Assembly (NCBI GenBank): GCA_965197415.1 | Contig: OZ240207.1 | Coordinates: 682,001-746,000, forward strand | Direction of reading: 5' to 3' | DNA: 64,000 bases | Source of the DNA: DAOUJI01 sp965197415 | GTDB taxonomy: Bacteria; Chloroflexota; Dehalococcoidia; Lucifugimonadales; JAGWBF01 | Shown here: positions 1-8,613 of the stretch, in pieces | How positions within the stretch are numbered: position 1 is the stretch's first letter | Layout of the letters: every line of letters begins with the position of its first letter | Notes under the pieces: generated by a model | What the model was told of the DNA's origin: nothing | The model's database searches: none | What the model saw: the letters and a program-made list of their open reading frames with translations, nothing else | Made by a program: the position numbers and the translations under genes

Positions 1-381
1 CACATACTTCCCGAAGTCAGCATGTTGTGCAAGAGGGTGCTTATCATCCATGAAGGGCAGATCGTGGCCGAGGACAGCCCGGTGAATCTGGCTGACCGGT
101 TGCAGGGCGTGGAGAGGATACAGGTTGAGGTGCGCGGGCCGCAGGCCCAAATCACCGAGGCTTTCAGGAGCGTCCGGGGAGTCACCAGCGTCAATCGGGT
201 CTCGTCCGAGGGAGACCGCCACACCTACGTCGTGGAGGCCGGCCGGGGACTGGACCTGCGCACCACCATCTCCCGGGTCGTCATAAGCAACAACTGGGGA
301 CTATTGACGATTCAGTTGGTTGGCATGAGCCTGGAGGAGATATTCCTCAAGCTTACCACCAGCGAGGATATAGAAGAGTGA
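1..381 (+). CDS. ABC transporter ATP-binding protein, C-terminal part (gene cut by window edge)
   Basis: The reading frame is open from base 1 and opens with HILPEVS, where the histidine matches the H-loop (switch) of ABC ATPases, followed by the usual post-switch strand ending in HEGQIVAED. Only the last ~126 codons are present, so Walker A, signature and Walker B lie outside the window. The remaining ~90 residues are a regulatory tail of the kind found on drug or Gld-type ABC-2 ATPases. The stop overlaps the GTG start of the permease gene by 4 nt, so both are translated together. It should energise the permease encoded next. An internal ATG at 22 is not the true start. Confidence 0.85.
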   Translation, partial: HILPEVSMLCKRVLIIHEGQIVAEDSPVNLADRLQGVERIQVEVRGPQAQITEAFRSVRGVTSVNRVSSEGDRHTYVVEAGRGLDLRTTISRVVISNNWGLLTIQLVGMSLEEIFLKLTTSEDIEE

Positions 382-1091
382 GGGTAGCCGCCGCCATCGC
401 CTGGAAGGAAATCCAGGCCTACTTTACCAGCCCCATAGGATACATCATAGCCCTGGTATATCTAGCTCTCACTGGCTTCTTCTTCGGGTTCCGGTTGGGC
501 GACCCGTTCCCCGACGCCAGCATAGACCTATACATCATTGCCAGCGCCTGGATTCTGGTGCCTCTGGCCCCGGCCCTGACGATGGGCCTCCTGGCCGAAG
601 AGCAGAAACTGGGGACTATCGAGCTCCTGCTTACGTCCCCGGTCAAGGACTGGGAGGTGGTGCTGGGCAAGTTCATTGCCAGCTTCACCTTCTTCCTGGT
701 GACCCTGTCGTTGACCCTTTTCTACGTGCTGCTGCTGTACATTTACGGCAACCCGGACAGCGGTCCCATCTGGAGCTCGTACCTGGGCATCATCCTGTAC
801 GGGGCCATGGCCCTCTCCATTGGCCTTCTGGCCTCTTCCTTCACAGCCAACCAGATAGTGGCGTTGGTGGTGGGATTCGGCATCATGCTCATACTCGCCT
901 TGATAGACTTCGCAACAGACTTGGTGGACGGAATCGTCTCGACCATCCTGGACCAACTGAGCATAATATCCCACCTGGACGACTTCACCCGGGGAATAGT
1001 GGACACGGGACACATCGTCTACTACGTAACGGCAACGGCCGTGTTCCTCTTCCTTGCGGTGCGGTCTCTGGAAACCCGCAGGTGGAGATAG
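378..1091 (+). CDS. ABC-2 type permease, GldF-like
   Basis: 237-residue integral membrane protein starting at GTG 378, inside the stop of the ATPase gene. It begins with an amphipathic stretch (AWKEIQAYFTSPIGYI) typical of ABC-2 permeases and shows about six hydrophobic segments, with the AEEQKLGTIELLLTSP cytoplasmic loop characteristic of the GldF/NosY/CcmB-like group. It would form the membrane channel of the exporter with the preceding ATPase. Together with the following GldG-like and DUF4340 proteins it forms the gene set often annotated as a gliding-motility ABC transporter. In non-gliding bacteria its substrate is unknown, and gliding should not be assumed here. Confidence 0.85.
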   Translation: MRVAAAIAWKEIQAYFTSPIGYIIALVYLALTGFFFGFRLGDPFPDASIDLYIIASAWILVPLAPALTMGLLAEEQKLGTIELLLTSPVKDWEVVLGKFIASFTFFLVTLSLTLFYVLLLYIYGNPDSGPIWSSYLGIILYGAMALSIGLLASSFTANQIVALVVGFGIMLILALIDFATDLVDGIVSTILDQLSIISHLDDFTRGIVDTGHIVYYVTATAVFLFLAVRSLETRRWR

Positions 1092-1100
1092 ACAACCTCT

Positions 1101-2981
1101 ATGTCGGAACAACTTCCCCCAGAAGAAGAACAGCAAGAGCTGGAAGACGAACAGCTGTCGAGCACCCTGTTAGGGGGGCTTGGGGACTCGCTTCGAAGGC
1201 TCGGCCAGGGATTCGGCGGAGTCGCGTCGGTCATCGTCCTGGTAGGAGTCGTGGCCCTGGTCCTGGGGATGGTCATATTCGCCTTCTTCGAGGACCTGAA
1301 GCTCTACAGCTATATCGTTATGGGAGTCGGCGGACTCCTGCTGTTGTTCTCTCTGATCATTTCCTTCCCGACAGTCAGTGAGGCGGTCACCGGCAGACGC
1401 GGACGCTACACCACCAACACTACCTTGATGATTGCCGCGTTCATTGGAATTGCGGCGGTGGGCAATTTCCTGGCCATCGAGATTACAGCCAGGATGGACG
1501 TCACAGCGACCAAGCAATTCGACCTGGCCCCCCGCACGAGGTCCCTCTTAGGCGACCTGCAAGGGGACGTGTACGCCAGAGCCTTCTTCCCTGAAAGCAA
1601 CATACAACCTAACCCTAACCTGGATGCGTTCAGAGGTCAGATGGACGATATCCTTAGGGAATTCAGCAAGCGCTCAGGCAAGTTCGATTACGAATTCATC
1701 GACCCTGTCATCGAGCCGGGCATAGCCACCGAATACGGCGTCACCAGAGCCCCGACCATAGTGTTCGAGGCGGAGGACTCCGGCCAGCGCCACCAAGTCC
1801 CGTTAAGCACCACGTGGGAAACCTTCCTGGTGAGAGGCCTGGCGCCCATAGAGCAAAGTCTTGTCACCGGACTGTTGATAGTGACGGGGCAGGAGCGGAA
1901 GCAGGTCTACTTCTTGACGGGACATGGTGAACGGGAACTGACGGCTCTGGCAGATAACCCCGAGGGCTACAGCGTCGCAGCCTCGGAAATCCTGGCGGAG
2001 AACTACGCCGTGTCAACCTTGAACCTCTTCAACGCGACGGACCGTGAACGGCTTCAGGCCAGTGTGGGAGAAGACTCAGTGAGCCTGCTGGTGATTGCCG
2101 GCCCCAAAGAGGACCTACAGATGTCCGACGTAGTAAACGAGCCGGCGGAGCTGCACAACTACATGCGTAACGGCGGCAACCTGCTCTTCCTGGCCGATCC
2201 GGCGACGAAGCCCAGGTTCAGGGATTTCATTGCGCGTTGGGGAATCAACATGGAAGAAGGGCATATCGTTGACTCCATAAGCAACTACGACCCGGCACGC
2301 AGCCAGAACATCAAGATTGGCCAAAACCAATACATATGCACAGGGTTTGATTCTGTGTGCTGGCAGACGAATCCGGACTTTTTCCCCATATTCCCAGGCA
2401 TTACCAGCGTCACCGGAGGCGTGGGAGACTCCTTCTACCCCGATGTGGCCGCCCTTGTCCCGAATGAGGACATTCCGTTCACCCCCCGCTTTCAGCAAGA
2501 CGAATCCGACGAGCCGGTGGACCCAGAAGAACTCAGCTCCAACGTATTCGGAGTGGGGTTGACACTGACGACCCCACGGTTCAGTTGGACCAGTCTTGAC
2601 CCCGACAGCAATGATCCTACAGAAGACTCCCTCGTCGGTCCCTTCTTCACGATGCTGGCCCTCCGGGCGCTGGCCCCGTTGGACGAGGAACTGCCCAGCG
2701 ACCCGTCGGAGGTGTCCTCAGCTCGAATAATTGCCGTCGGCGACTCCGACTTTGCCTCCAACAGCCTGCTGTTCGCCTCGGGTAACCGCGACGTGTTCCT
2801 CAATTCCATCAACTGGCTTGTCGGGGATGAGCCTCTGGCCAACATCCGACCCAGGGAGCAGGTCCAAAGATTCCTGAATCCCACAGATACGGAACGCAAG
2901 TTCATACGGTGGTCGGGCTACTTGTTGCTTCCGGCGTTGATGGCCATCACCGGCGGTGTGGTCTGGTGGAGGAGACGCTAG
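1101..2981 (+). CDS. GldG-like ABC-associated membrane protein (DUF4350/ABC_transp_aux type)
   Basis: 626 residues starting at ATG 1101, 9 nt after the permease stop. The N-terminus is acidic and soluble, followed by three hydrophobic segments (roughly residues 45-130), a long extracytoplasmic domain with the QERKQVYFLTGHGER core seen in GldG-type auxiliary proteins, and one C-terminal membrane anchor ending WWRRR. This anchored-ectodomain layout matches the GldG family. It probably forms the extracellular part of the exporter with the permease. I see no catalytic motif. The family assignment is firm, the function unknown. Confidence 0.8.
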   Translation: MSEQLPPEEEQQELEDEQLSSTLLGGLGDSLRRLGQGFGGVASVIVLVGVVALVLGMVIFAFFEDLKLYSYIVMGVGGLLLLFSLIISFPTVSEAVTGRRGRYTTNTTLMIAAFIGIAAVGNFLAIEITARMDVTATKQFDLAPRTRSLLGDLQGDVYARAFFPESNIQPNPNLDAFRGQMDDILREFSKRSGKFDYEFIDPVIEPGIATEYGVTRAPTIVFEAEDSGQRHQVPLSTTWETFLVRGLAPIEQSLVTGLLIVTGQERKQVYFLTGHGERELTALADNPEGYSVAASEILAENYAVSTLNLFNATDRERLQASVGEDSVSLLVIAGPKEDLQMSDVVNEPAELHNYMRNGGNLLFLADPATKPRFRDFIARWGINMEEGHIVDSISNYDPARSQNIKIGQNQYICTGFDSVCWQTNPDFFPIFPGITSVTGGVGDSFYPDVAALVPNEDIPFTPRFQQDESDEPVDPEELSSNVFGVGLTLTTPRFSWTSLDPDSNDPTEDSLVGPFFTMLALRALAPLDEELPSDPSEVSSARIIAVGDSDFASNSLLFASGNRDVFLNSINWLVGDEPLANIRPREQVQRFLNPTDTERKFIRWSGYLLLPALMAITGGVVWWRRR

Positions 2982-3013
2982 GCCCCCGAGGGATAGCCGG
3001 TCTGCTCTAGAAT

Positions 3014-3592
3014 ATGAACGTTCGACTTACCATACTTCTACTCGTTGTGCTGGCGGTCATCGGAGGCGCCGTGGGCGTGGTGTTCGGTCTGCAGGACAAG
3101 CGCGAGCTCGAGGAAGAACCGCCTTGGCTCTTCAAAGTCGACCCAAGCTCCATTGCCCACATTTCCGTGACCCACATGGACACCACCGTCGAGTACGAAG
3201 ACACCGGCGACGGGTGGGTTATCAAGGATGGGAACGACAGTCCCGTAGACCGTGATAGGTGGTCCGGCACTCCCCTGCTGCTCAGCGGGCCACGCACAAG
3301 TCCGGACGTAGTGGCGCATGCTATAGAGGACCCGGCGGAATATGGGTTGGGTGAACCCCAGACCACGGTCGTAGTGACGGACGTGGCTGGGACTCGTGTG
3401 TCCTTCCTCTTAGGTGACCCTACGCCTGACGGCGAAAAATGGTACGCATCCCTGGCGGGGGATGACAGGTTGTATACCGTGGCTGCCATTTGGTGCGAGG
3501 TCATATCCAAGTTGGCCGCTGACCCTCCATACCCGCCGGAAGAGCCGGAAGAAATCGAGCCGGAAGAGGGCGACGAGGAAGAAGCTTCCTAG
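3014..3592 (+). CDS. DUF4340-domain protein
   Basis: 192 residues. One N-terminal membrane segment (about residues 4-26) is followed by a domain with the pattern typical of DUF4340: a beta-strand start (HISVTHMDTTVEYEDT), a PAEYGLGEPQTTVVV element and a GDPTPDGEKWYASLAGDD element. The C-terminus is a strongly acidic tail rich in Pro and Glu. DUF4340 genes routinely follow GldG-like genes, as here (32 nt gap), so it is the last gene of the exporter operon. It is short for the family, probably carrying a single repeat. Biochemical role unknown. Confidence 0.75.
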   Translation: MNVRLTILLLVVLAVIGGAVGVVFGLQDKRELEEEPPWLFKVDPSSIAHISVTHMDTTVEYEDTGDGWVIKDGNDSPVDRDRWSGTPLLLSGPRTSPDVVAHAIEDPAEYGLGEPQTTVVVTDVAGTRVSFLLGDPTPDGEKWYASLAGDDRLYTVAAIWCEVISKLAADPPYPPEEPEEIEPEEGDEEEAS

Positions 3593-3668
3593 CCCCACCA
3601 CAGCTCTCTTGGCCCCAAACTTCAATCGGGACCCTTCTCAAAATCGTCGCCCCTAGCCCCACCACAGC
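3589..3668. repeat. Short direct repeat pair in the spacer before cinA
   Basis: A 16-nt unit, CTAGCCCCACCACAGC, occurs at 3589-3604 (overlapping the DUF4340 stop codon) and again at 3653-3668, a 64-nt period. The rest of the 239-nt spacer (3593-3831) holds no ORF, clear terminator or RNA that I can recognise. Confidence 0.5.
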
Positions 3669-3831
3669 CTTCCCGCCAAATTGGGGAGAAATATGTCCCG
3701 ACGACGGTCCCAGCTTCTCCCTTCGCCTGAAATAGGACAAGCCCCCTCCATGCCCCTGTTGAGTCCGCATAGGCTTCGCCTATATACTTCGTTGAATCCA
3801 TATGAACGGTATTTTGTTAGGCCAACGCTAA

Positions 3832-5079
3832 ATGAACGCTGAAATATTGTCCGTAGGCACCGAGCTTCTAATGGGGGAGCTTGTCGACACCAACTCTTCT
3901 TTCATCGCCTCCAGGCTGCCTGCTTTGGGCATTGACCTGCGACACGTCTCCCTCGTTGGGGATGATATGGAGACTCTGGTGGGGGCAGTGAAACAGGGTC
4001 TGGAACGCTCGGACATCATATTCACCTCAGGGGGATTGGGACCCACCCAGGACGACCTCACCCGGGACGCCGTGGCGGCAGCCTTGGGCGAGGAGATGGA
4101 AATTCAAGAGGACATCGTCGAACAACTCCGCGCCTATTTCAGGCGGCGTGGGGGAGACATGCCGGCCACCAACATACGCCAGGCCAGCCTTATCCCCTCT
4201 GCGGAAATCATCCCCAACGCACGGGGCACGGCCCCCGGTTGGTGGGTAGAGCGCAACGACAAGCGAATAGTGACGATGCCAGGCCCACCCGCTGAGCTTC
4301 AGGCAATCTGGGAAGCCGAGGTCGTCCCCCGGTTACGGAAGATAAGCCGAGGCGAGGTGATTCTTACCAGGAACATCAAGACATCCGGGATGTCCGAGGG
4401 GGCCGTGGACGAGTTGGTCACCGACTATCTGGGCAAGGAGAACCCCTATCTGGGAATCTACTCCAAGTCCGACGGGATCCACCTGCGAATCATCGCCAAA
4501 GGAGCCGATGAGACATCCGCCCGTTCTCTGCTCCAACCCGTCGAGAACGGACTGCTCTCCATTATGGGGCCATACATCTGGGGTTACGACGACGAGACTC
4601 CTCAGCAAGCCGTGGGCGACCTGCTGGCCGCCAAAGGATTGACCTTGGCCACCATGGAACATTGCACGGGCGGAGTCCTTGCCTCCAGCATCAGCGAGAC
4701 AGCCCGGACCGGGGAATACTACCGTAGGGGCCTCGTCGTGCACGGACGAGAGTCCGCTATCGGCAGCGGGATTTCGGCTGAGGTCATAGACGCTCACGGC
4801 TTGGTCAGCCCCGAAACGGCCCAGGCCATGGCCCAAGCCGCCGCAGGCACGTCGGCGTCCGGCGCCGACGTGGGAATCGGAATAACCGGAGTCCTGGGAC
4901 CTGACGACGTAGACGGCCAGCCGCCCGGCGTCGTCCACATAGCCCTGGTGCACCCCCAGGTGTCCGGAGAGTCGGTGACCCACGTTCCCCTTCGCCTGCC
5001 GCCCCGGTCGCTTGTAATCAGACGCAGGTCCTCTTCTACGGCGCTCATAGAGCTGCGCCGCATCCTCAATATGCTCTAG
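3832..5079 (+). CDS. cinA: CinA family protein (competence/damage-inducible, NMN-deamidase-like)
   Basis: 415 residues, full length for two-domain CinA. Residues 1-~170 form the MoCF/COG1058 domain with clear family motifs (SVGTELLMGE, TSGGLGPTQDD, PGPPAEL), linked in the family to ADP-ribose pyrophosphatase activity. Residues ~255-415 form the CinA C-terminal domain, normally a nicotinamide-nucleotide amidase. Here the ESCTGG motif reads EHCTGG (residues 276-281), and the stretch that normally carries the nucleophilic Ser, Tyr and Lys (GSSxWF...YxNEAK) reads RTGEYY...VHGRESA. The deamidase half therefore looks inactive. It stands alone, between the exporter operon and a DUF2157 gene. The family call is firm; loss of activity is inferred from motif comparison. 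Confidence 0.88.
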   Translation: MNAEILSVGTELLMGELVDTNSSFIASRLPALGIDLRHVSLVGDDMETLVGAVKQGLERSDIIFTSGGLGPTQDDLTRDAVAAALGEEMEIQEDIVEQLRAYFRRRGGDMPATNIRQASLIPSAEIIPNARGTAPGWWVERNDKRIVTMPGPPAELQAIWEAEVVPRLRKISRGEVILTRNIKTSGMSEGAVDELVTDYLGKENPYLGIYSKSDGIHLRIIAKGADETSARSLLQPVENGLLSIMGPYIWGYDDETPQQAVGDLLAAKGLTLATMEHCTGGVLASSISETARTGEYYRRGLVVHGRESAIGSGISAEVIDAHGLVSPETAQAMAQAAAGTSASGADVGIGITGVLGPDDVDGQPPGVVHIALVHPQVSGESVTHVPLRLPPRSLVIRRRSSSTALIELRRILNML

Positions 5080-5182
5080 AGGCCCTGGACGCCAAAGGGA
5101 CCTCCCAAAGCAAGTGCGACTGCCCCATATTCGCTTCCAAACGGCTGGTTGACTCCCGCGATTCCGTATACACTTGGCCCCT

Positions 5183-6502
5183 ATGGGAAGCGGGAATGAA
5201 GACGAAAGCGACTCGATGAGGGACCAGCCAGAAATGGGCGACACCGAGGACGGCCAATTCCTCGCTAAGCTTGCTATTGAGGTGCGGCAGTGGCGCAGCC
5301 AGGGGTTGATTTCCCAGGAACAGGCCGCGGCTATCCTCGACAGCTACCGAGGCAAAGCTGGAGTCGCCGCAGTCGATATAGCCCGTGGACGTCTCATCTC
5401 GATACTGGCCGTACTCGGCACGATTCTGGTTGGGATTGGAATCATTTCCTTCTTCGCCGCCAACTGGGATGCCATAGCCAAGCCTATCCGGCTAGCATTG
5501 GTCATGGCCTGCGTTCCAGGGGCATATGGCGCAGCTTACTGGATGCGTTATGTAAAAGGCTACGAAAGAGTGGGCGCCGCCTTCATCTTGCTGGCCGCCA
5601 TAGTGTACGGGGCCGCGATTCACCTCGTGGCCCAAATCTACAATTTCGAGCTTAACGATCCCACTCTCTTCACCTATTGGCTGGCGGGAGTGGCGCCCAT
5701 AGCCTATCTGACGAGGTCCCAGCCCACGGTCTTCCTGACCATCGGCCTGGCGCTGGGGGCGACGAGTTTTTGGCTCTACGAATACTTGGGCGACTCGGGC
5801 AGTCAAGCTGACGGGATATTCTCCATCTCAGTTTTTGCCATGCTTGGGCTGGGTTTGTACGGGCTTGGCAGGTTACAAGGGATTTTCCGGGAAACTATCG
5901 ATTACGCTTGGGCGTTCCAAATCATGGGAACGCTTACAGTCCTTTTTACCGTGTACCTCCTCGGCTTCAGGTCCGCGTATGATGGGATAGAGTTGGCGGA
6001 ACGGATCGACCCCGATGCACCCATAGGGCTTTGGGCGCTTCTATGCGTATTCTCTGCCATAGGTCTCGTTACTCAAGTCGCCGTCTACGTTAGAAGCCTA
6101 TGTCAGGGTAGGACCGTCAAGCTGTTGTCCTTCGAACTGATAGCCTCCGTTCTTATGACAGCAGCCGTCTTCACTGTCCTGTTCGCCCCCCACGGCAAGG
6201 AATTCACTTTTCCCTTGGTGTTCAACCTGTTGCTCCTAGTAGCGATCATCGGCCTGGTTGTCTTGGGATACGTTAGGGCGATGGAGTCCTTCATCAACAT
6301 CGGCCTGGCTTTCTTCGCGTTAGACGTCGTGACTCGATATTTCGAGCTGAGTTGGGACCTCTTGGACCGGTCAATCGTTTTCGTTGTGGCCGGGGTCATT
6401 CTACTGGCCGGGGGCTTCTTCTTGGAGAGGGGACGCCGAAAGGTGTTCGAAAGGATGACGAGCAGGGAGCGTGACACAATCGAGGGCGTCCATGAGCCGT
6501 AA
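5183..6502 (+). CDS. DUF2157 membrane protein
   Basis: About 439 residues from ATG 5183; an in-frame TTG at 5174 is an alternative start. The N-terminal ~70 residues are soluble and carry the DUF2157 signature (WRSQGLISQEQAAAIL) of a short helical domain before the first membrane helix. About ten to twelve hydrophobic segments follow, starting at ISILAVLGTILVGIGIISFF. It is followed with overlap by a GDYXXLXY-domain gene, a pairing seen in many bacteria. Likely a cytoplasmic-membrane protein of unknown function. Confidence 0.8.
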   Translation: MGSGNEDESDSMRDQPEMGDTEDGQFLAKLAIEVRQWRSQGLISQEQAAAILDSYRGKAGVAAVDIARGRLISILAVLGTILVGIGIISFFAANWDAIAKPIRLALVMACVPGAYGAAYWMRYVKGYERVGAAFILLAAIVYGAAIHLVAQIYNFELNDPTLFTYWLAGVAPIAYLTRSQPTVFLTIGLALGATSFWLYEYLGDSGSQADGIFSISVFAMLGLGLYGLGRLQGIFRETIDYAWAFQIMGTLTVLFTVYLLGFRSAYDGIELAERIDPDAPIGLWALLCVFSAIGLVTQVAVYVRSLCQGRTVKLLSFELIASVLMTAAVFTVLFAPHGKEFTFPLVFNLLLLVAIIGLVVLGYVRAMESFINIGLAFFALDVVTRYFELSWDLLDRSIVFVVAGVILLAGGFFLERGRRKVFERMTSRERDTIEGVHEP

Positions 6503-7010
6503 ATTCAAGCTGGCGCTCCTGATCATCGTCGCGGCCCAGGTCCTATTGCTCGTGGGACTCATAGCCGATCGTGAATACACGCTGCGGTCGGGAGTCGACG
6601 TAGTCTTGAAGACGCTTCCGATTGATCCCAGGTCCCTGCTTCAAGGGGACTACGTAATATTGCGGTACGAGGTAGCCCAGATTCCTGAAAACTGGAAAGC
6701 CAGCCCTAGGCAGGAAGTCTACGTCTATCTGGAAGAAGGTCCCGAATCTTGGCAGGCCGTCCGGCGGGAGTTCCGGCGTAACGATTCCGACGACCAGCCT
6801 TTTATCAAAGGAACGGTGGGATCGGGCGGGGAAATCGACTTCGGCATAGGGACGTATTTCGTTCCGGAAGGCTCCGGCCACATCATAGAGCAGTCCACCG
6901 AGATCAAGGTAGTGGTTTCAGTGGACAACAGGGGCAGGGCCGTGATCAAGGACGTCCTGGTGGATGGCGAGCCTTTCGACGAAGTTCGAGCCGAGGAGAA
7001 CTCGCCCTGA
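6492..7010 (+). CDS. GDYXXLXY-domain membrane-anchored protein
   Basis: 172 residues from ATG 6492, preceded by GAGGG; an in-frame GTG at 6471 would add seven residues. One N-terminal membrane helix (LALLIIVAAQVLLLVGLIA) is followed by the defining motif LLQGDYVILRYEV, in which GDY and the spaced L and Y fit the family name. The rest is a small extracytoplasmic beta-rich domain. It overlaps the end of the DUF2157 gene by 11 nt, so the two are translationally coupled and probably act together in the membrane. No biochemical role is known to me. Confidence 0.8.
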   Translation: MSRKFKLALLIIVAAQVLLLVGLIADREYTLRSGVDVVLKTLPIDPRSLLQGDYVILRYEVAQIPENWKASPRQEVYVYLEEGPESWQAVRREFRRNDSDDQPFIKGTVGSGGEIDFGIGTYFVPEGSGHIIEQSTEIKVVVSVDNRGRAVIKDVLVDGEPFDEVRAEENSP

Positions 7011-7063
7011 GCAATGTCATGCACGGCGCCAAGAGCAGGGGCACGGTGAGTACGACCGACCAC

Positions 7064-7090
7064 GTAGGGACGACCGGCCGGTCGCCCTTA
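7064..7090. repeat. Palindromic repeat, family B, copy 1
   Basis: A near-perfect palindrome starting GTAGGG, with core CGACCGGCCGGTCG and ending CCCTTAC. A second copy at 29458-29481 keeps the layout, but the stem pair flanking the GGCC centre changes from C-G to T-A. It lies between the GDYXXLXY gene and a minus-strand terminator. Confidence 0.55.
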
Positions 7091-7119
7091 CCCATCTGAA
7101 AGCAACTGCTTGCATATAG

Positions 7120-7161
7120 GATCTTAAAGATAAAGTAAGGGGGAGCAGAAGCTCCCCCTTA
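7120..7161 (-). terminator. Rho-independent terminator of the first amidohydrolase gene
   Basis: Perfect 11-bp stem, TAAGGGGGAGC (7136-7146) and GCTCCCCCTTA (7151-7161), around an AGAA loop. Read on the minus strand it is followed by a T-rich stretch (CTTTATCTTTAAG), and it lies 25 nt after the stop of the gene ending at 7186. It may also stop plus-strand readthrough from the operon ending at 7010. Confidence 0.8.
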
Positions 7162-7185
7162 ATCGTTTCGGGTTCGCGTCCGAGG

Positions 7186-8466
7186 TTAAGGCTTGATGGG
7201 ATAGGCGCGGAGAGCGTTGTCCCACAACAGCTTCTTTTTACTCTCGTGGGAAACACCTTCCAGCTTCATCACGTCGCCAACGGCTGAGGCGTAGTGCCTC
7301 CCCTCCGGGTGTCCGAAGTCGGTGGCGCTGACTATAACGTGGTCTCCCACGTTGTTGATAACGTCGGTGATGTTGGGGTCATCCTGGTCGGCGGCCACGA
7401 AGCACTGCTCGGAGAAGTACTCCTTGGGCATACGGCTCAGTCCGTTGATCTTCAATCCCCGGGTGCCTCCCTGTATACCCGATTCCAACCTGTCGGGCCA
7501 GAAGGACGCCCAACCGCAGCCGGACTCCAGGAACACTACCTTCAGCTTGGGGTGGCGCTCTAGAACACCGCCCATAATCAACGAGGTGCAGGCCATCATG
7601 CTGCCCATGACGAAGGAGACGGTGGTACGGCAGTTTCTCAGGCCCGGAATGTAGTCCAACATGCCCTGGTCGAACGGGTGGTTGGCGCTTGGATGCAGCC
7701 CTATGGGCACGCCGAGGTCGGCGCAAGTTTCCCACAGCGGGTCGCAGACTTCGTCGAAAAGACGCAGGTTCGGCACCGGAGCAGGGTTGAGATGGACCGC
7801 CTTGAAGTCGTACTCCTTGACGCATCGCTCCACCTCTTTGCGGGCCAACTCAGGGTCCCGCAGGTCGATGGAGGCTGCGCCGCATGCGCCGTGACCGATG
7901 TCCTTGGTGAAGTCCCCCAGCCAGCGGTTATAGGCCCTCCGGATTGCCGTGGCCGTCTCGCCGTCCATCTCGGCGGCTCCTGTAACCCAGAACCCCACCG
8001 TGGGGTACAGAATCATGTAGTCGATTCCGTGGGTGTCCATCACCTCGCGGTAGGCGCGGGCGGGGAAGTTCTCGTCGGCCCACTTGCCGTAGGCGTCGGT
8101 CAGGTCGTTCAGCTCCCTGTCCTCTATGATGGTTACGCCCGTCTCCTGGTTCGCCGTGCTTCCAAAGGCCTGGTCAGAGTCCGTGCCCTGAACCAGCGGC
8201 TTGCCGTCCACGCCCACTCGCGGGTCGCGCGGCGCCCGGTTAGGCACCTGCCGGCCCATTATCTCGATCTCCATGTTGAAACACAGGGGGTCCTCCTGGC
8301 CCTTCTCTTGCAGGCGCGCCTCACCCTGCGGCAGTGTCGAGGCGTGGGCCCAACGGGCGAACCCCTTACCCACGGCGCCCTTGTACTTCTTCTCCAGGTA
8401 CTCGTCCCATATGTCCTGGGGCTCCAGAATGTGCGCGTCGCCGTCTATGAACCTGAGTCTCTCCAT
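7186..8466 (-). CDS. Amidohydrolase family protein (amidohydrolase-2/ACMSD-like)
   Basis: 426 residues, TIM-barrel metal-dependent hydrolase or decarboxylase of the amidohydrolase-2 group. It starts with the metal-site strand DGDAHILEP, then shows KAVHLNPAP, the metal-ligand region PIGLHPSANHP and the late aspartate motif SATDFGHPEG. This is the non-HxH version common in soil and marine bacteria. It has its own promoter and terminator. A paralogue of about the same length lies directly upstream (8614-9801), sharing the N-terminal DAHxxEP..LW..YLE..YKG pattern and most motifs. The substrate cannot be read from sequence; hydrolysis or decarboxylation of a small carboxylated or cyclic compound is plausible. 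Confidence 0.82.
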   Translation of the reverse strand: MERLRFIDGDAHILEPQDIWDEYLEKKYKGAVGKGFARWAHASTLPQGEARLQEKGQEDPLCFNMEIEIMGRQVPNRAPRDPRVGVDGKPLVQGTDSDQAFGSTANQETGVTIIEDRELNDLTDAYGKWADENFPARAYREVMDTHGIDYMILYPTVGFWVTGAAEMDGETATAIRRAYNRWLGDFTKDIGHGACGAASIDLRDPELARKEVERCVKEYDFKAVHLNPAPVPNLRLFDEVCDPLWETCADLGVPIGLHPSANHPFDQGMLDYIPGLRNCRTTVSFVMGSMMACTSLIMGGVLERHPKLKVVFLESGCGWASFWPDRLESGIQGGTRGLKINGLSRMPKEYFSEQCFVAADQDDPNITDVINNVGDHVIVSATDFGHPEGRHYASAVGDVMKLEGVSHESKKKLLWDNALRAYPIKP

Positions 8467-8510
8467 CGAAACCCTCCGCTTTCTCCACCGATTGATGCCC
8501 TGTAGCCTTA

Positions 8511-8539
8511 ATTATAGAGAAAACCCTGTGGCTCTACAA
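8511..8539 (-). promoter_or_regulatory. Promoter of the first amidohydrolase gene
   Basis: On the minus strand, TTGTAG (8534-8539) and a perfect TATAAT (8511-8516) are separated by 17 nt. The -10 lies about 45 nt upstream of the ATG at 8466. Confidence 0.6.
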
Positions 8540-8546
8540 CAAGGTG

Positions 8547-8571
8547 AAGGGACGCCGTTTGGACGTCCCTT
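8547..8571 (-). terminator. Probable terminator between the two amidohydrolase genes
   Basis: AAGGGACG and CGTCCCTT form an 8-bp stem, extended inward by CC/GG around GTTT with one bulged A. It lies 43 nt after the stop of the gene ending at 8614. The T-tract is weak. Confidence 0.5.
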
Positions 8572-8613
8572 CTCGTAGGGTTCTGGCGGTTCGAACCTTG
8601 TATGGAGGCGGCG

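Noticed and set aside
7678..8505. Long open frame on the plus strand across the first amidohydrolase gene
   Set aside because: It runs antisense to a gene with clear catalytic motifs and has no family pattern of its own; typical of high-G+C antisense frames.
8588..8597. GGTTCGAACC, like a tRNA T-loop
   Set aside because: The flanking bases do not form a T-stem on either strand and no acceptor or anticodon stem is present.
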